13,396 bases of DNA from Gammaproteobacteria bacterium (GTDB lineage Bacteria; Pseudomonadota; Gammaproteobacteria; Chromatiales; Chromatiaceae), in assembly GCA_008080925.1 (NCBI GenBank), contig VMDJ01000096.1, positions 1 to 13,396 on the forward strand, given 5' to 3'. How positions within the stretch are numbered: position 1 is the first letter of the stretch; the number at the start of each line of letters is the position of its first letter. The position numbers and the translations under genes were made by a program. Below are positions 1 to 7,808 of the stretch, one piece after another. Under the pieces are notes generated by a model, which searched no databases, was not told the origin of the DNA, and saw nothing but the letters and a program-made list of their open reading frames with translations.

Positions 1-1054
1 TAAAATCGACTAAAGCCTCAACGCCCTCATAGGGCATCGCGTTATAAATACTGGCCCGCATGCCACCAACTTCTTTATGGCCCTTCAACGCCAACAAGCC
101 AGCTGCATGACTCTGCTCTAAAAATAACGCATCTAAAGCAGTATCAGCCAGTGTAAATGGCACATTCATGATCGAACGATAGGCAGAATTGACCGGATTG
201 GCGTAAAAACCGCTCTTATCAATCGCTGAGTACAACAATTTCGCCTTACGTTTGTTTACATCCGCCATAACCGAAAGACCACCCTGTTCTTTCAGCCATT
301 CAAAAACCAAGCCTGCCAAATACCAGCTGTAGGTAGGTGGCGTGTTGTACATTGAGTCATTGTCAGCTTGTGATTGGTAATTCAGCATAGCCGGCGTTTG
401 CGGCAATGCATGACCAATCAAATCTTCACGAACAATCGCGATAGTTAAGCCTGCAGGTCCAATATTTTTTTGCGCACCAGCATAAATAATGCCGAACTTA
501 GAGACATCAATCGGCTGTGACAGGATGTTAGATGACATATCAGCAACCAATGGCACACCACCGGTCTCTGGCACATAACTAAACTCTAAGCCGTGAATTG
601 TTTCATTTGGCGTGTAATGCACAAAAGCTGCGTTATCAGAAACGGGAATACTGCCTTGATCTGGCAGCGTGGTGAAGTTATTCGCCGACATATCGCCAAC
701 AACATTAATCTCACCATACCGTTTAGCTTCTACAATCGCCTTACGCGACCAAGTACCCGTGTAGTAATAATCCGCGGCCTGTTTTTGCCCCATCAGATTT
801 AAAGGCACCGAGGCAAACTGTGATGAAGCGCCACCTTGTAAAAACAAAACGCTGTAATTGTCAGGGATGGACATCAGCTCACGTAAATCAGCCTCAGTTT
901 TTTGCGCAAGCGCCATGAACGGCTTTCCACGATGACTAAGCTCCATCACAGAACAGCCAAGGTTTTGCCAATCAAGCATTTCTGCCTGTGCACGCTCCAA
1001 TACGGGCGTTGGAAGCGCCGCTGGACCTGCACTGAAGTTATACAATCGAGACAT
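1..1054 (-). CDS. serC: Phosphoserine aminotransferase, 3' end cut by window edge
   Basis: This PLP-dependent class V aminotransferase converts 3-phosphohydroxypyruvate and glutamate to phosphoserine. In many gammaproteobacteria it also acts in pyridoxal phosphate synthesis (family knowledge). I read the leftward frame from an ATG at 1054-1052. It begins MSRLYNFSAGPAALP, the typical SerC N-terminus. The motif GAQKNIGPAG carries the PLP-binding lysine at residue 196 (E. coli K198). LQGGASSQF, YYYTGTWS and NTPPTYSWYLAGLV are further SerC signatures. The frame is open for 351 residues up to the window edge and still matches the family, so against the 362 residues of E. coli SerC only about ten are missing. 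The ribosome-binding site is weak. It lies 70 bases downstream of gyrA on the same strand, an order also seen in Pseudomonas. A hairpin between the two genes may reduce read-through. Confidence 0.96.
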   Translation of the reverse strand, partial: MSRLYNFSAGPAALPTPVLERAQAEMLDWQNLGCSVMELSHRGKPFMALAQKTEADLRELMSIPDNYSVLFLQGGASSQFASVPLNLMGQKQAADYYYTGTWSRKAIVEAKRYGEINVVGDMSANNFTTLPDQGSIPVSDNAAFVHYTPNETIHGLEFSYVPETGGVPLVADMSSNILSQPIDVSKFGIIYAGAQKNIGPAGLTIAIVREDLIGHALPQTPAMLNYQSQADNDSMYNTPPTYSWYLAGLVFEWLKEQGGLSVMADVNKRKAKLLYSAIDKSGFYANPVNSAYRSIMNVPFTLADTALDALFLEQSHAAGLLALKGHKEVGGMRASIYNAMPYEGVEALVDF

Positions 1055-1081
1055 AGGTTTATCGTTATCCAAAAGGACTTA

Positions 1082-1100
1082 AAGGCGCACAAGGCGCCTT
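1082..1100 (-). terminator. Hairpin between gyrA and serC, possible weak terminator or attenuator
   Basis: AAGGCGC (1082-1088) and GCGCCTT (1094-1100) are perfect complements around a 5-base loop. Read leftward, the hairpin starts 25 bases after the gyrA stop and is followed by a broken T tract (TTTAAGTCCTTTT). The interrupted tract suggests partial termination, so some serC transcription may come from gyrA. This is a structure seen in the sequence; termination is inferred. Confidence 0.45.
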
Positions 1101-1124
1101 CGTTAAGTTTTTAACAACTGATGA

Positions 1125-3722
1125 TCAGCCTTCGTCGCTAGGAAGAGCGTCACCTACCGCTGGCTCTTCACCCTCAGGCAGCGCCATGCCCTCTTCGACT
1201 TCCAGCGCTTCAATACGCTCGATACCAATTAACTTTTCATCGTTGCGCAAGCTGATTAAACGAACACCCTGGGTATCACGACTCATCTGAGAAATATCTG
1301 CCACGCTGGTGCGAACTAAGGTGCCGCCATCGGTGATCAACATAATTTCATCATCGCCAGTGACACGTACCGCACCAACCTGCTCGCCATTTCGCTCACT
1401 GGTCTTGATTGATTTCACACCCATGCCAGCACGGCCTTTGACTGGATATTGCTCAATTGGCGTGCGCTTGCCGTAACCGTTTTCAGTAGCGGTCAGAACA
1501 TCGCCATCAGTACCCACAATCAGAGAGATCACTCGCTGACCTTCACCCAGCTTCACGCCGCGAACACCACATGCCGTACGACCCATTGCGCGAACTGTCG
1601 ATTCATCAAAACGAACCGCTTTACCCGCAGAGGTGAACAACATGATGCTCTGCTCACCGTCGGTAAGATCCACACCAATCAACTGATCATCATCACGCAA
1701 ATCAACCGCAATGATGCCGCTGCTACGAGGACGAGAGAAATCGGTCAGCGGTGTCTTTTTAACCGTGCCGGATGCCGTTGCCATAAAGATGAATTTATCT
1801 TCACTGTACTCACGAATAGGCAAGATCGCATTAATACGTTCATCTTGCTCAAGTGGCAGCAAGTTAACCATTGGGCGACCACGTGCATTACGACCTGCCT
1901 GTGGCAATTCATACACTTTCAGCCAGTAACATTTACCGCGACTTGAGAAACACAAGATCGTATCGTGGGTGTTAGCCACAAACAGTTTCTCAATGAAGTC
2001 TTCGTCTTTAGTTGACGTTGCTGTCTTGCCTTTACCACCACGACGCTGTGCTTGATACACATCGATAGGCTGGGCTTTGGCGTAGCCTTCGTGAGAAAGC
2101 GTCACAACAACATCTTCCTCACTGATCAAATCTTCAAGCGTGAGATCAACTTGAGTATGAACAATTTCAGAGCGACGCTCGTCACCAAACTGATCACGAA
2201 TCTCATTCAATTCACCACGGATCACTTCCATCAAGCGATCTGGGTTCGACAAAATCTCAAGCAACTCAGCAATGCGCTGCAGGATCTCTTCAAACTCGGT
2301 AATGATCTTGTCTTGCTCAAGGCCGGTCAGTTTCTGCAAACGCAGATCGAGGATTGCTTGAGCTTGCGTTTCGGTTAAGCGATAGCCGTCAGACGTTAAA
2401 CCAAATTCTGCAGGCAAGCCTTCTGGACGTGACGCATCTGCACCCGCCGCAGCCAACATGGTTTCAACCGTGCCCGACTTCCACAACTTTTCAGTTAACT
2501 GACGCTTTGCTTCCGCTGGATTTGATGCAGCTTTAATCAATGCGATCACTTCATCGATGTTTGCAAGCGCAACGGCCAAGCCTTCCAAAATATGTGCACG
2601 ATCACGTGCTTTACGTAACTCAAATACGGTACGACGAGTTACTACATCACGACGGTGGCGAATAAAGTACTCAAGCAGTTGCTTCAGATTAAGCGTACGT
2701 GGCTGGCCATCAACCAAAGCCACCATATTGATGCCAAACACGCTTTGCATTTGGGTTTGCTTGTAAAGATTATTCAGCACAACTTCAGCCACTTCGCCGC
2801 GGCGCAGCTCAATGACCATACGCATGCCGTCTTTATCAGACTCATCACGCAACTCAGAGATACCTTCGAGCTTTTTCTCTTTAACCAGTTCTGCGATTTT
2901 TTCTAATAGTCGCGCCTTGTTAACCTGATATGGCAATTCGGTTACAACAATACGCTGACGACCATTATCTAATTCTTCAACAGACGAACGCGCTCGGATA
3001 TAAACCTTGCCACGACCTGTGCGATAAGCATCACGTACACCCGCAATACCATTGATGATGCCTGCGGTTGGGAAATCAGGCGCAGGCACGATTTCCATTA
3101 AGGCTTGAAGATCGGTCGCTGGCTCATCGATCAGTGCCATACACGCATTGATAACTTCAGTCAGGTTGTGTGGCGGAATATTGGTCGCCATGCCCACCGC
3201 GATGCCTGATGAACCATTAATAAGCAGGTTAGGAATACGCGCTGGTAAAACAGCAGGCTCTGATTCTGATTCGTCGTAGTTAGGGACAAAGTCGACGGTA
3301 TCTTTATCGATATCAGCAAGTAACTCATGCGCAATCTTCGACATACGCACTTCGGTATAACGCATAGCAGCTGGCGAATCACCGTCTACCGAACCGAAGT
3401 TACCTTGACCATCGACCAACATGTAACGCAGTGAGAATGGCTGTGCCATACGGACAATCGTGTCGTAAACCGCAGTATCACCGTGTGGGTGATATTTACC
3501 AATGACGTCACCGACGATACGTGCCGATTTTTTATAAGGTTTGTTGAAGTCGTTACCTAATTCGCCCATCGCAAACAGTGCGCGACGGTGTACCGGTTTT
3601 AAGCCATCTCGAACATCGGGTAATGCGCGTCCAACAATTACGGACATCGCGTACTCGAGATAGGATGATTGCATCTCATCTTCGAGACTGATCGGGAGGA
3701 CTTCCTTAGCGAATTCGGTCAT
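1125..3722 (-). CDS. gyrA: DNA gyrase subunit A
   Basis: GyrA is the DNA breakage-reunion subunit of gyrase (A2B2), which introduces negative supercoils in the cytoplasm. The product is 865 residues when started at the ATG at 3722-3720, the codon for MTEFAKEV. That ATG has AAGGA 7 bases upstream and gives exact E. coli numbering. An in-frame ATG at 3770 would add 16 unsupported residues. Visible features are the winged-helix core DVRDGLKPVHRR, the catalytic tyrosine Y122 in AAMRYTE, and the quinolone region HPHGDTAVYD with T83 and D87. NGSSGIAVGMATNIPPHN is present, and the GyrA box QRRGGKG is at residues 559-565. The C-terminal beta-pinwheel is complete and ends in an acidic tail. Thr at position 83 is the normal residue in some lineages, including P. 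aeruginosa, so it is not by itself a resistance mutation. The upstream spacer carries repeats that may be regulatory. Confidence 0.98.
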   Translation of the reverse strand: MTEFAKEVLPISLEDEMQSSYLEYAMSVIVGRALPDVRDGLKPVHRRALFAMGELGNDFNKPYKKSARIVGDVIGKYHPHGDTAVYDTIVRMAQPFSLRYMLVDGQGNFGSVDGDSPAAMRYTEVRMSKIAHELLADIDKDTVDFVPNYDESESEPAVLPARIPNLLINGSSGIAVGMATNIPPHNLTEVINACMALIDEPATDLQALMEIVPAPDFPTAGIINGIAGVRDAYRTGRGKVYIRARSSVEELDNGRQRIVVTELPYQVNKARLLEKIAELVKEKKLEGISELRDESDKDGMRMVIELRRGEVAEVVLNNLYKQTQMQSVFGINMVALVDGQPRTLNLKQLLEYFIRHRRDVVTRRTVFELRKARDRAHILEGLAVALANIDEVIALIKAASNPAEAKRQLTEKLWKSGTVETMLAAAGADASRPEGLPAEFGLTSDGYRLTETQAQAILDLRLQKLTGLEQDKIITEFEEILQRIAELLEILSNPDRLMEVIRGELNEIRDQFGDERRSEIVHTQVDLTLEDLISEEDVVVTLSHEGYAKAQPIDVYQAQRRGGKGKTATSTKDEDFIEKLFVANTHDTILCFSSRGKCYWLKVYELPQAGRNARGRPMVNLLPLEQDERINAILPIREYSEDKFIFMATASGTVKKTPLTDFSRPRSSGIIAVDLRDDDQLIGVDLTDGEQSIMLFTSAGKAVRFDESTVRAMGRTACGVRGVKLGEGQRVISLIVGTDGDVLTATENGYGKRTPIEQYPVKGRAGMGVKSIKTSERNGEQVGAVRVTGDDEIMLITDGGTLVRTSVADISQMSRDTQGVRLISLRNDEKLIGIERIEALEVEEGMALPEGEEPAVGDALPSDEG

Positions 3723-3767
3723 AGACTTTTCCTTGTAGCCACCTTTAAAAAGGCGGCATTTGGGCAA

Positions 3768-3788
3768 CATTATGCGACCAGCATAATG
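3768..3788. repeat. Perfect 8-bp inverted repeat in the gyrA leader region
   Basis: CATTATGC (3768-3775) and GCATAATG (3781-3788) flank a 5-base spacer, 46 bases before the gyrA start. It could be an operator or an RNA hairpin in the leader. The right half is shared with a direct repeat at 3822-3833. The repeat is certain; the function is unknown. Confidence 0.6.
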
Positions 3789-3833
3789 CCTTAATAATTA
3801 TGGGAAAAGTGTATCACAGCCGACCGGCATAAT
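3776..3833. repeat. Pair of 12-bp direct repeats upstream of gyrA
   Basis: GACCAGCATAAT at 3776-3787 recurs as GACCGGCATAAT at 3822-3833, with one mismatch and a 46-base period. With the inverted copy at 3769-3775 this makes three GCATAAT elements within 65 bases of the presumed gyrA promoter region. No clear -35/-10 pair could be settled here: CATAAT-like and TACACT-like boxes exist, but spacing is poor. Regulation is an inference. Confidence 0.5.
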
Positions 3834-3835
3834 TT

Positions 3836-3885
3836 GGCAAAAATCGCTCAGAATCGATTACAGCGCCGCTGAGAGAATTTTTGCC
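3836..3885 (-). terminator. Long inverted repeat after mtnA, candidate terminator
   Basis: GGCAAAAAT (3836-3844) and ATTTTTGCC (3877-3885) are perfect 9-base complements. Inside them CTCAG (3847-3851) pairs with CTGAG (3869-3873), leaving a 17-base apical region. The structure begins about 40 bases after the mtnA stop, reading leftward. Its 3' arm carries five T residues (ATTTTTG), as in an intrinsic terminator of mtnA. An alternative inner hairpin, CAGCG-C-CGCTG at 3861-3871, competes. The long loop makes termination efficiency uncertain. Confidence 0.45.
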
Positions 3886-3927
3886 CTTTGAGCCTTGTAA
3901 AATAGGCATTTAGCCAAGCCGCAAAAT

Positions 3928-4986
3928 TCAGTTCGCCATATGTGCAGCGATCTTGTCTCGATCTGGATTCAAAATAATGCCCTTTTCGGTCACGATTGCA
4001 TCCACCAAACTGGCAGGGGTGACATCAAAAACAGGGTTCCAAGCTCCCGCTTTTTCTGGCGCAACCAACTTACCGCCACACCCTAACAGCTCACTCGGAT
4101 CACGCGTTTCAATCTCGATATCTGCGCCAGATACTGTCTGCAGGTCGATAGTTGATGTTGGCGCTGCAACCATAAATTTCACGCCATGATATTTCGCCGC
4201 TACCGCTAAGTTATAGGTGCCAATTTTGTTTGCCACATCACCATTCGCTGCGATGCGATCAGATCCGACAATTGCCCAAGTTATACCGCCAGCTGCCATA
4301 CGTGCCGCACAAGCACCATCGGTCATTAACTTAACCGGAATGTTTTCTTGCACTAACTCCCACGCAGTCAGTCGCGCACCTTGCAACCAAGGACGGGTTT
4401 CATCGGCATAGACTTCATTGATTTTTCCTTGCGCAAACGCTGATCGAATCACACCTAATGCTGTGCCGTGACCACCAGTCGCCAAACCACCGGTATTGCA
4501 ATGAGTGATAACCGATGAGCATCCTTCTAGTAAAGAAGCCCCAAACTCACCCATCGTTTTGTTATCTGCACGATCTTTTGCATGCAGCTCAAGCGCAAAG
4601 TTAAGCAGTGTTGAGTAAGCGTTATCTGATGATATTGATGGCAACATCGCTGAGCATTGATCAATAGCCCACATCAAATTGACCGCAGTAGGACGTGCCG
4701 CTCTTAGATGCGCAAAATCGGCGGCAACCTTTTCCTGCCAGTTACCAGCATCAGCTATTCGCTGCCTTACTGCTAAAGCACAACCATAGGCGGCGGTCAC
4801 GCCAATCGCAGGTGCGCCACGCACCACCATCGCCGTTATAGCTTCAGCTGTCTCAGCCGCATCGTCACACTGAATAAAGACAGATTGATGTGGCAATAGT
4901 CGCTGATCGAGCAGATACAAATGCTCATCCTGCCAAACCATCGCTTCGTTAGCCGTGACTTTGATATTAAGCTCAACCGTACGCAT
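3928..4986 (-). CDS. mtnA: Methylthioribose-1-phosphate isomerase
   Basis: MtnA isomerises 5-methylthioribose-1-phosphate to methylthioribulose-1-phosphate in the methionine salvage pathway (cytosol). The 352-residue product has the usual length and belongs to the eIF2B-alpha/beta/delta-like fold. Diagnostic motifs are VVRGAPAIGVTAAYG (residues 54-68), THCNTGGLATGGHGTALG with the catalytic cysteine C163, DETRPWLQGARLTAWEL (195-211), and GSDRIAANGDVANKIGT with the catalytic aspartate D243. The C163-D243 spacing equals the C160-D240 spacing described for the Bacillus enzyme. The start ATG lies 78 bases from the divergent mtaD start. The two genes are consecutive in pathway logic: MtaD deaminates methylthioadenosine, a phosphorylase not present in this window would yield methylthioribose-1-phosphate, and MtnA acts next. 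A large inverted repeat follows the gene. Confidence 0.97.
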   Translation of the reverse strand: MRTVELNIKVTANEAMVWQDEHLYLLDQRLLPHQSVFIQCDDAAETAEAITAMVVRGAPAIGVTAAYGCALAVRQRIADAGNWQEKVAADFAHLRAARPTAVNLMWAIDQCSAMLPSISSDNAYSTLLNFALELHAKDRADNKTMGEFGASLLEGCSSVITHCNTGGLATGGHGTALGVIRSAFAQGKINEVYADETRPWLQGARLTAWELVQENIPVKLMTDGACAARMAAGGITWAIVGSDRIAANGDVANKIGTYNLAVAAKYHGVKFMVAAPTSTIDLQTVSGADIEIETRDPSELLGCGGKLVAPEKAGAWNPVFDVTPASLVDAIVTEKGIILNPDRDKIAAHMAN

Positions 4987-5064
4987 GAAATTCTCTGTGA
5001 TTCTTCAAAGCACGTTATTCTACGCTAAACACTATTTTAATCTGCGACTCATGGGGTCATTGCT
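4987..5064. promoter_or_regulatory. Divergent promoter region between mtnA and mtaD
   Basis: The 78 bases between two head-to-head starts must hold signals for both genes. Leftward, TAGAAT (5022 to 5017) matches the -10 consensus at five of six positions and would start transcription about 20-25 bases before mtnA; no convincing -35 is seen. Rightward, the AT-rich stretch 5033-5041 (TATTTTAAT) is the best -10 candidate for mtaD. GGGG at 5053-5056 is the likely mtaD ribosome-binding site. Shared regulation by a sulfur or adenosine-related factor is possible but not shown. Confidence 0.4.
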
Positions 5065-6393
5065 GTGCATACCGAAACACTGATTCACGCCAAATGGATA
5101 ATTCCTGTTGAACCGCATGAAGTGGTGCTTGAGAACCATAGCCTGGCAATTGCAGACAACAAAATCAAAGCGATTTTGCCGACAGCACAAGCACGTGAAG
5201 AGATTGATGCGGAACACATTGTCGAGCTACTCAATCACGCGCTGATTCCAGGCCTTGTAAATACACATACACATGCCGCCATGTCGTTGTTTCGAGGTCT
5301 CGCCGACGACCTACCTCTGATGACTTGGCTCAATGACCATATCTGGCCAGCTGAACACAAGTGGGTGCATGAAGAGTTTGTTGCTGATGGCACGCGTTTA
5401 GCGATAGCCGAGATGCTCAAGTCAGGCACAACCTGTTTTAACGACATGTATTTCTTCCCTGACATCACAGCGCGAGTTGCTCAGCAAATCGGCATGCGTA
5501 GCAGTGTTGGCTTAATCGTGACTGATTTTCCGACCGCCTGGGCTGACAATGCAGAGCACTACATTCATAAAGCCGTTGAACTGCACGATGCTTTACGTAA
5601 CGAACCGCTTATCTCCACCTGCTTCGCACCACATGCACCCTACACTGTTTCTGACCAACCCTTAAAACAACTGGTCACATTGGCTAATGAACTCGACGTA
5701 CCGATTCATATGCACATCCATGAAACACAAGACGAGATAAATGGCAGCATCGAGCAATATAAAAAGCGCCCTCTAGAACGACTCAAAGATCTTGGCCTAT
5801 TATCGCCATCTCTCATTGGTGTCCACATGACTCAGTGGACTGATGATGAGATGTCACACTTTGCACGAAGCAACGCGCATGTTGTGCACTGTCCTGAATC
5901 CAATCTAAAACTTGCCTCAGGCTTCTGCCCGGTGAAACAACTACAAGACCATGGCATTAATGTCGCTTTGGGCACCGATGGCGCTGCCAGTAACAACGAT
6001 TTAGACATGCTTGGCGAGATGCGCACGGCCGCGCTATTAGCGAAAGGTGTCGCACAGGATGCTAGTGCACTACCTGCCGCTCAAGCTTTACGCATGGCAA
6101 CACTCAACGGCGCAATAGCACTAGGGTTACAAGAACACATCGGCACACTCGAAGTTGGTAAAGAAGCCGACGTTGTTGCGATCGATTTAGGGCATATTAA
6201 TACCTTGCCTGTTTTCAATCCTTTATCGCACATTGTGTACGCCGCAGGCAGAGAGCAAGTCAGCGATGTCTGGATAGCGGGCAAGCGACAAATCGCTAAC
6301 GGCAAGCACACAACTGTCGATGTCCAACGCATTCAAACCAACTGTCAGCAATGGCAAGCTAAATTATCCGCAAATCAGTTAAGTTCAGACTGA
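5065..6393 (+). CDS. mtaD: 5-methylthioadenosine / S-adenosylhomocysteine deaminase
   Basis: This metal-dependent amidohydrolase deaminates methylthioadenosine (and often S-adenosylhomocysteine) to the inosine derivative. The start is GTG at 5065, with GGGG 8 bases upstream; an in-frame TAA at 5038-5040 and no in-frame ATG between exclude a longer ATG-started form. The 442 residues match the family length. Metal and catalytic residues seen are H68 and H70 (NTHTHAAMSLFRG), H217 and E220 (MHIHETQDE), H254 (IGVHMTQ) and D305 (LGTDGAASNNDLDM). The P. aeruginosa homologue PA3170, in the same gene order, is a known methylthioadenosine deaminase that channels the nucleoside to methylthioinosine phosphorylase; that partner is not in this window. 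The gene appears to lead a rightward operon with ubiG starting 33 bases after its stop. Substrate preference between methylthioadenosine and S-adenosylhomocysteine cannot be told from sequence alone. Confidence 0.93.
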   Translation: MHTETLIHAKWIIPVEPHEVVLENHSLAIADNKIKAILPTAQAREEIDAEHIVELLNHALIPGLVNTHTHAAMSLFRGLADDLPLMTWLNDHIWPAEHKWVHEEFVADGTRLAIAEMLKSGTTCFNDMYFFPDITARVAQQIGMRSSVGLIVTDFPTAWADNAEHYIHKAVELHDALRNEPLISTCFAPHAPYTVSDQPLKQLVTLANELDVPIHMHIHETQDEINGSIEQYKKRPLERLKDLGLLSPSLIGVHMTQWTDDEMSHFARSNAHVVHCPESNLKLASGFCPVKQLQDHGINVALGTDGAASNNDLDMLGEMRTAALLAKGVAQDASALPAAQALRMATLNGAIALGLQEHIGTLEVGKEADVVAIDLGHINTLPVFNPLSHIVYAAGREQVSDVWIAGKRQIANGKHTTVDVQRIQTNCQQWQAKLSANQLSSD

Positions 6394-6426
6394 TATACTG
6401 ATTTTATTGTTACGTAGGAAAGCCGC

Positions 6427-7137
6427 ATGTCTAGCGTTAACGTTGATCACGCCGAAGTCAGTAAGTTTGAAGCTCTTGCCAGCCGCTGGTGGGATCCGAA
6501 CAGCGAATTTAAGCCTCTACATGAAATTAACCCACTTCGATTGAATTACATCGATGCGATGGTGTCTTTGTCTGGCAAGCGTGTATTGGATGTCGGTTGC
6601 GGCGGCGGCATCTTGTCCGAATCAATGGCAGCACGTGGCGCTGATGTTACTGGCATCGACATGGGTGAAGCGCCACTCGAAGTCGCCAAGCTTCACCTGC
6701 TTGAATCTGGCGAAAAGGTCGACTATCGCAAGATACCTGTCGAAGAACTCGCGGCTGAACAGCCTGCCAGTTTTGATGTCGTCACCTGTATGGAAATGCT
6801 CGAACACGTCCCAGACCCATCGTCAATTATTCAAGCTTGTGCGACCTTGGTTAAACCTGGTGGACACGTGTTCTTCTCAACACTTAATCGTAATCCCAAA
6901 TCCTATTTATTCGCGATAGTGGGTGCTGAATACATTCTTAATCTTCTACCTAAAGGCACGCATGAATACGCCAAGTTCATACGTCCTTCAGAGTTGGTGC
7001 AATGGGCACGCGAGGCAACATTAACAACGCATGACATGTGCGGCTTGGTCTACAACCCGTTCACCAAGGTTTACAAACTTCACCCAACCGATGTTGATGT
7101 GAACTACATGATTGCAACCACGCGACCCGCTGAGTAA
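6427..7137 (+). CDS. ubiG: Ubiquinone biosynthesis O-methyltransferase UbiG
   Basis: UbiG performs both O-methylations of ubiquinone synthesis with S-adenosylmethionine, in the cytosol or at the membrane-associated Ubi complex. The 236-residue protein is a class I methyltransferase. Motif I is VLDVGCGGGILSE (residues 53-65), the acidic end of strand 2 is GIDMG (76-80), and FDVVTCMEMLEHVPDP (116-131) and KPGGHVFFSTLNRN are UbiG/Coq3 signatures. The N-terminal KFEALASRWWDPNSEFKPLHEINPLRL is also diagnostic. The start ATG has TAGGAAAG just upstream. The stop and the next start overlap as TAATG, indicating translational coupling to the phosphatase gene. UbiG releases S-adenosylhomocysteine, which the upstream mtaD product may deaminate; this functional link is an inference. 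Confidence 0.97.
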   Translation: MSSVNVDHAEVSKFEALASRWWDPNSEFKPLHEINPLRLNYIDAMVSLSGKRVLDVGCGGGILSESMAARGADVTGIDMGEAPLEVAKLHLLESGEKVDYRKIPVEELAAEQPASFDVVTCMEMLEHVPDPSSIIQACATLVKPGGHVFFSTLNRNPKSYLFAIVGAEYILNLLPKGTHEYAKFIRPSELVQWAREATLTTHDMCGLVYNPFTKVYKLHPTDVDVNYMIATTRPAE

Positions 7138-7808
7138 TGCTCAAAAAACCTACCGGCATCTTGTTTGACCTTGATGGCACTTTTGCCGACACAGCACCAG
7201 ACCTTGCCTACGCGCTCAATCAAACGTTAATTGATTACCAGCAAGAAACACTGCCCTTCGATCAAATACGCCCAGTGGTATCTCATGGCGGTAAAGCACT
7301 GATCAAACTGGGCTTTGATCTGCCTGAGGATAGCGAAGCTTTCGAAGAACGCCGCCAACATCTACTGCAGGTCTATCTCAACAATCTCAATCGCGAGACC
7401 ACCTTATTTGAAGGCATAGAAGAGGTTCTAGAGCATATCGAACGTCAGAACATTGCCTGGGGAATTGTGACCAACAAGCCTGATTGGCTAACTGATCCGC
7501 TTATGCAAGAAATGCACTTCAGTCATCGCACAAAGGCGATTGTGAGCGGCAATACATGTGCACGTGCCAAGCCTCACCCTGATTCAATTTTACACGCCTG
7601 CTCTCTTCTAAACATTGACCCAAAGACCACCTGGTATGTCGGTGATGCCGGTCGTGACATGCAAGCGGGCCGCAGCGCCGGCAATCAAACCATCGGCGCA
7701 ACCTATGGCTACATCTATGATGATGATCCGATAGAGCATTGGGATGCAGATGCCCTGATCGCACAACCTGTTGACTTGATCGAACTGATCAACAACGTCG
7801 ATGCCTAA
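7137..7808 (+). CDS. mupP: HAD phosphatase, probable N-acetylmuramic acid 6-phosphate phosphatase (MupP)
   Basis: A 223-residue HAD-superfamily hydrolase of the phosphoglycolate-phosphatase group. The four HAD motifs are visible: D11 and D13 in FDLDGTFADT, T112 in GIVTNKP, K145 in RAKPHPD, and D170/D174 in YVGDAGRDMQAG. In Pseudomonas the gene between ubiG and the YciK-type dehydrogenase (PA3172) encodes MupP, which dephosphorylates N-acetylmuramic acid 6-phosphate in the AmgK-MurU peptidoglycan recycling route. The identical position here is the main argument for MupP over generic phosphoglycolate phosphatase (gph). The amgK and murU partners are not in the window, so the assignment depends on synteny. 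Its start overlaps the ubiG stop by one base and its end overlaps the next gene by eight bases (ATGCCTAA). Confidence 0.8.
   Translation: MLKKPTGILFDLDGTFADTAPDLAYALNQTLIDYQQETLPFDQIRPVVSHGGKALIKLGFDLPEDSEAFEERRQHLLQVYLNNLNRETTLFEGIEEVLEHIERQNIAWGIVTNKPDWLTDPLMQEMHFSHRTKAIVSGNTCARAKPHPDSILHACSLLNIDPKTTWYVGDAGRDMQAGRSAGNQTIGATYGYIYDDDPIEHWDADALIAQPVDLIELINNVDA

Noticed and set aside
593..1114. Two rightward open frames (593-802 and 902-1114)
   Set aside because: They run antisense to serC, whose protein similarity is clear throughout; the second also runs through the gyrA-serC hairpin.
1449..1946. 165-codon rightward open frame inside gyrA
   Set aside because: It lies antisense to a highly conserved gyrA region, has no ribosome-binding site or recognisable domain, and its composition follows the gyrA codons.
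2052..2378. 108-codon rightward open frame inside gyrA
   Set aside because: Antisense shadow of gyrA with no independent coding evidence.
3723..3770. Upstream ATG giving gyrA 16 extra residues
   Set aside because: The ATG at 3722-3720 has an AAGGA ribosome-binding site and gives the exact E. coli residue numbering (Y122, position 83); the extension is not GyrA-like and covers part of the leader palindrome.
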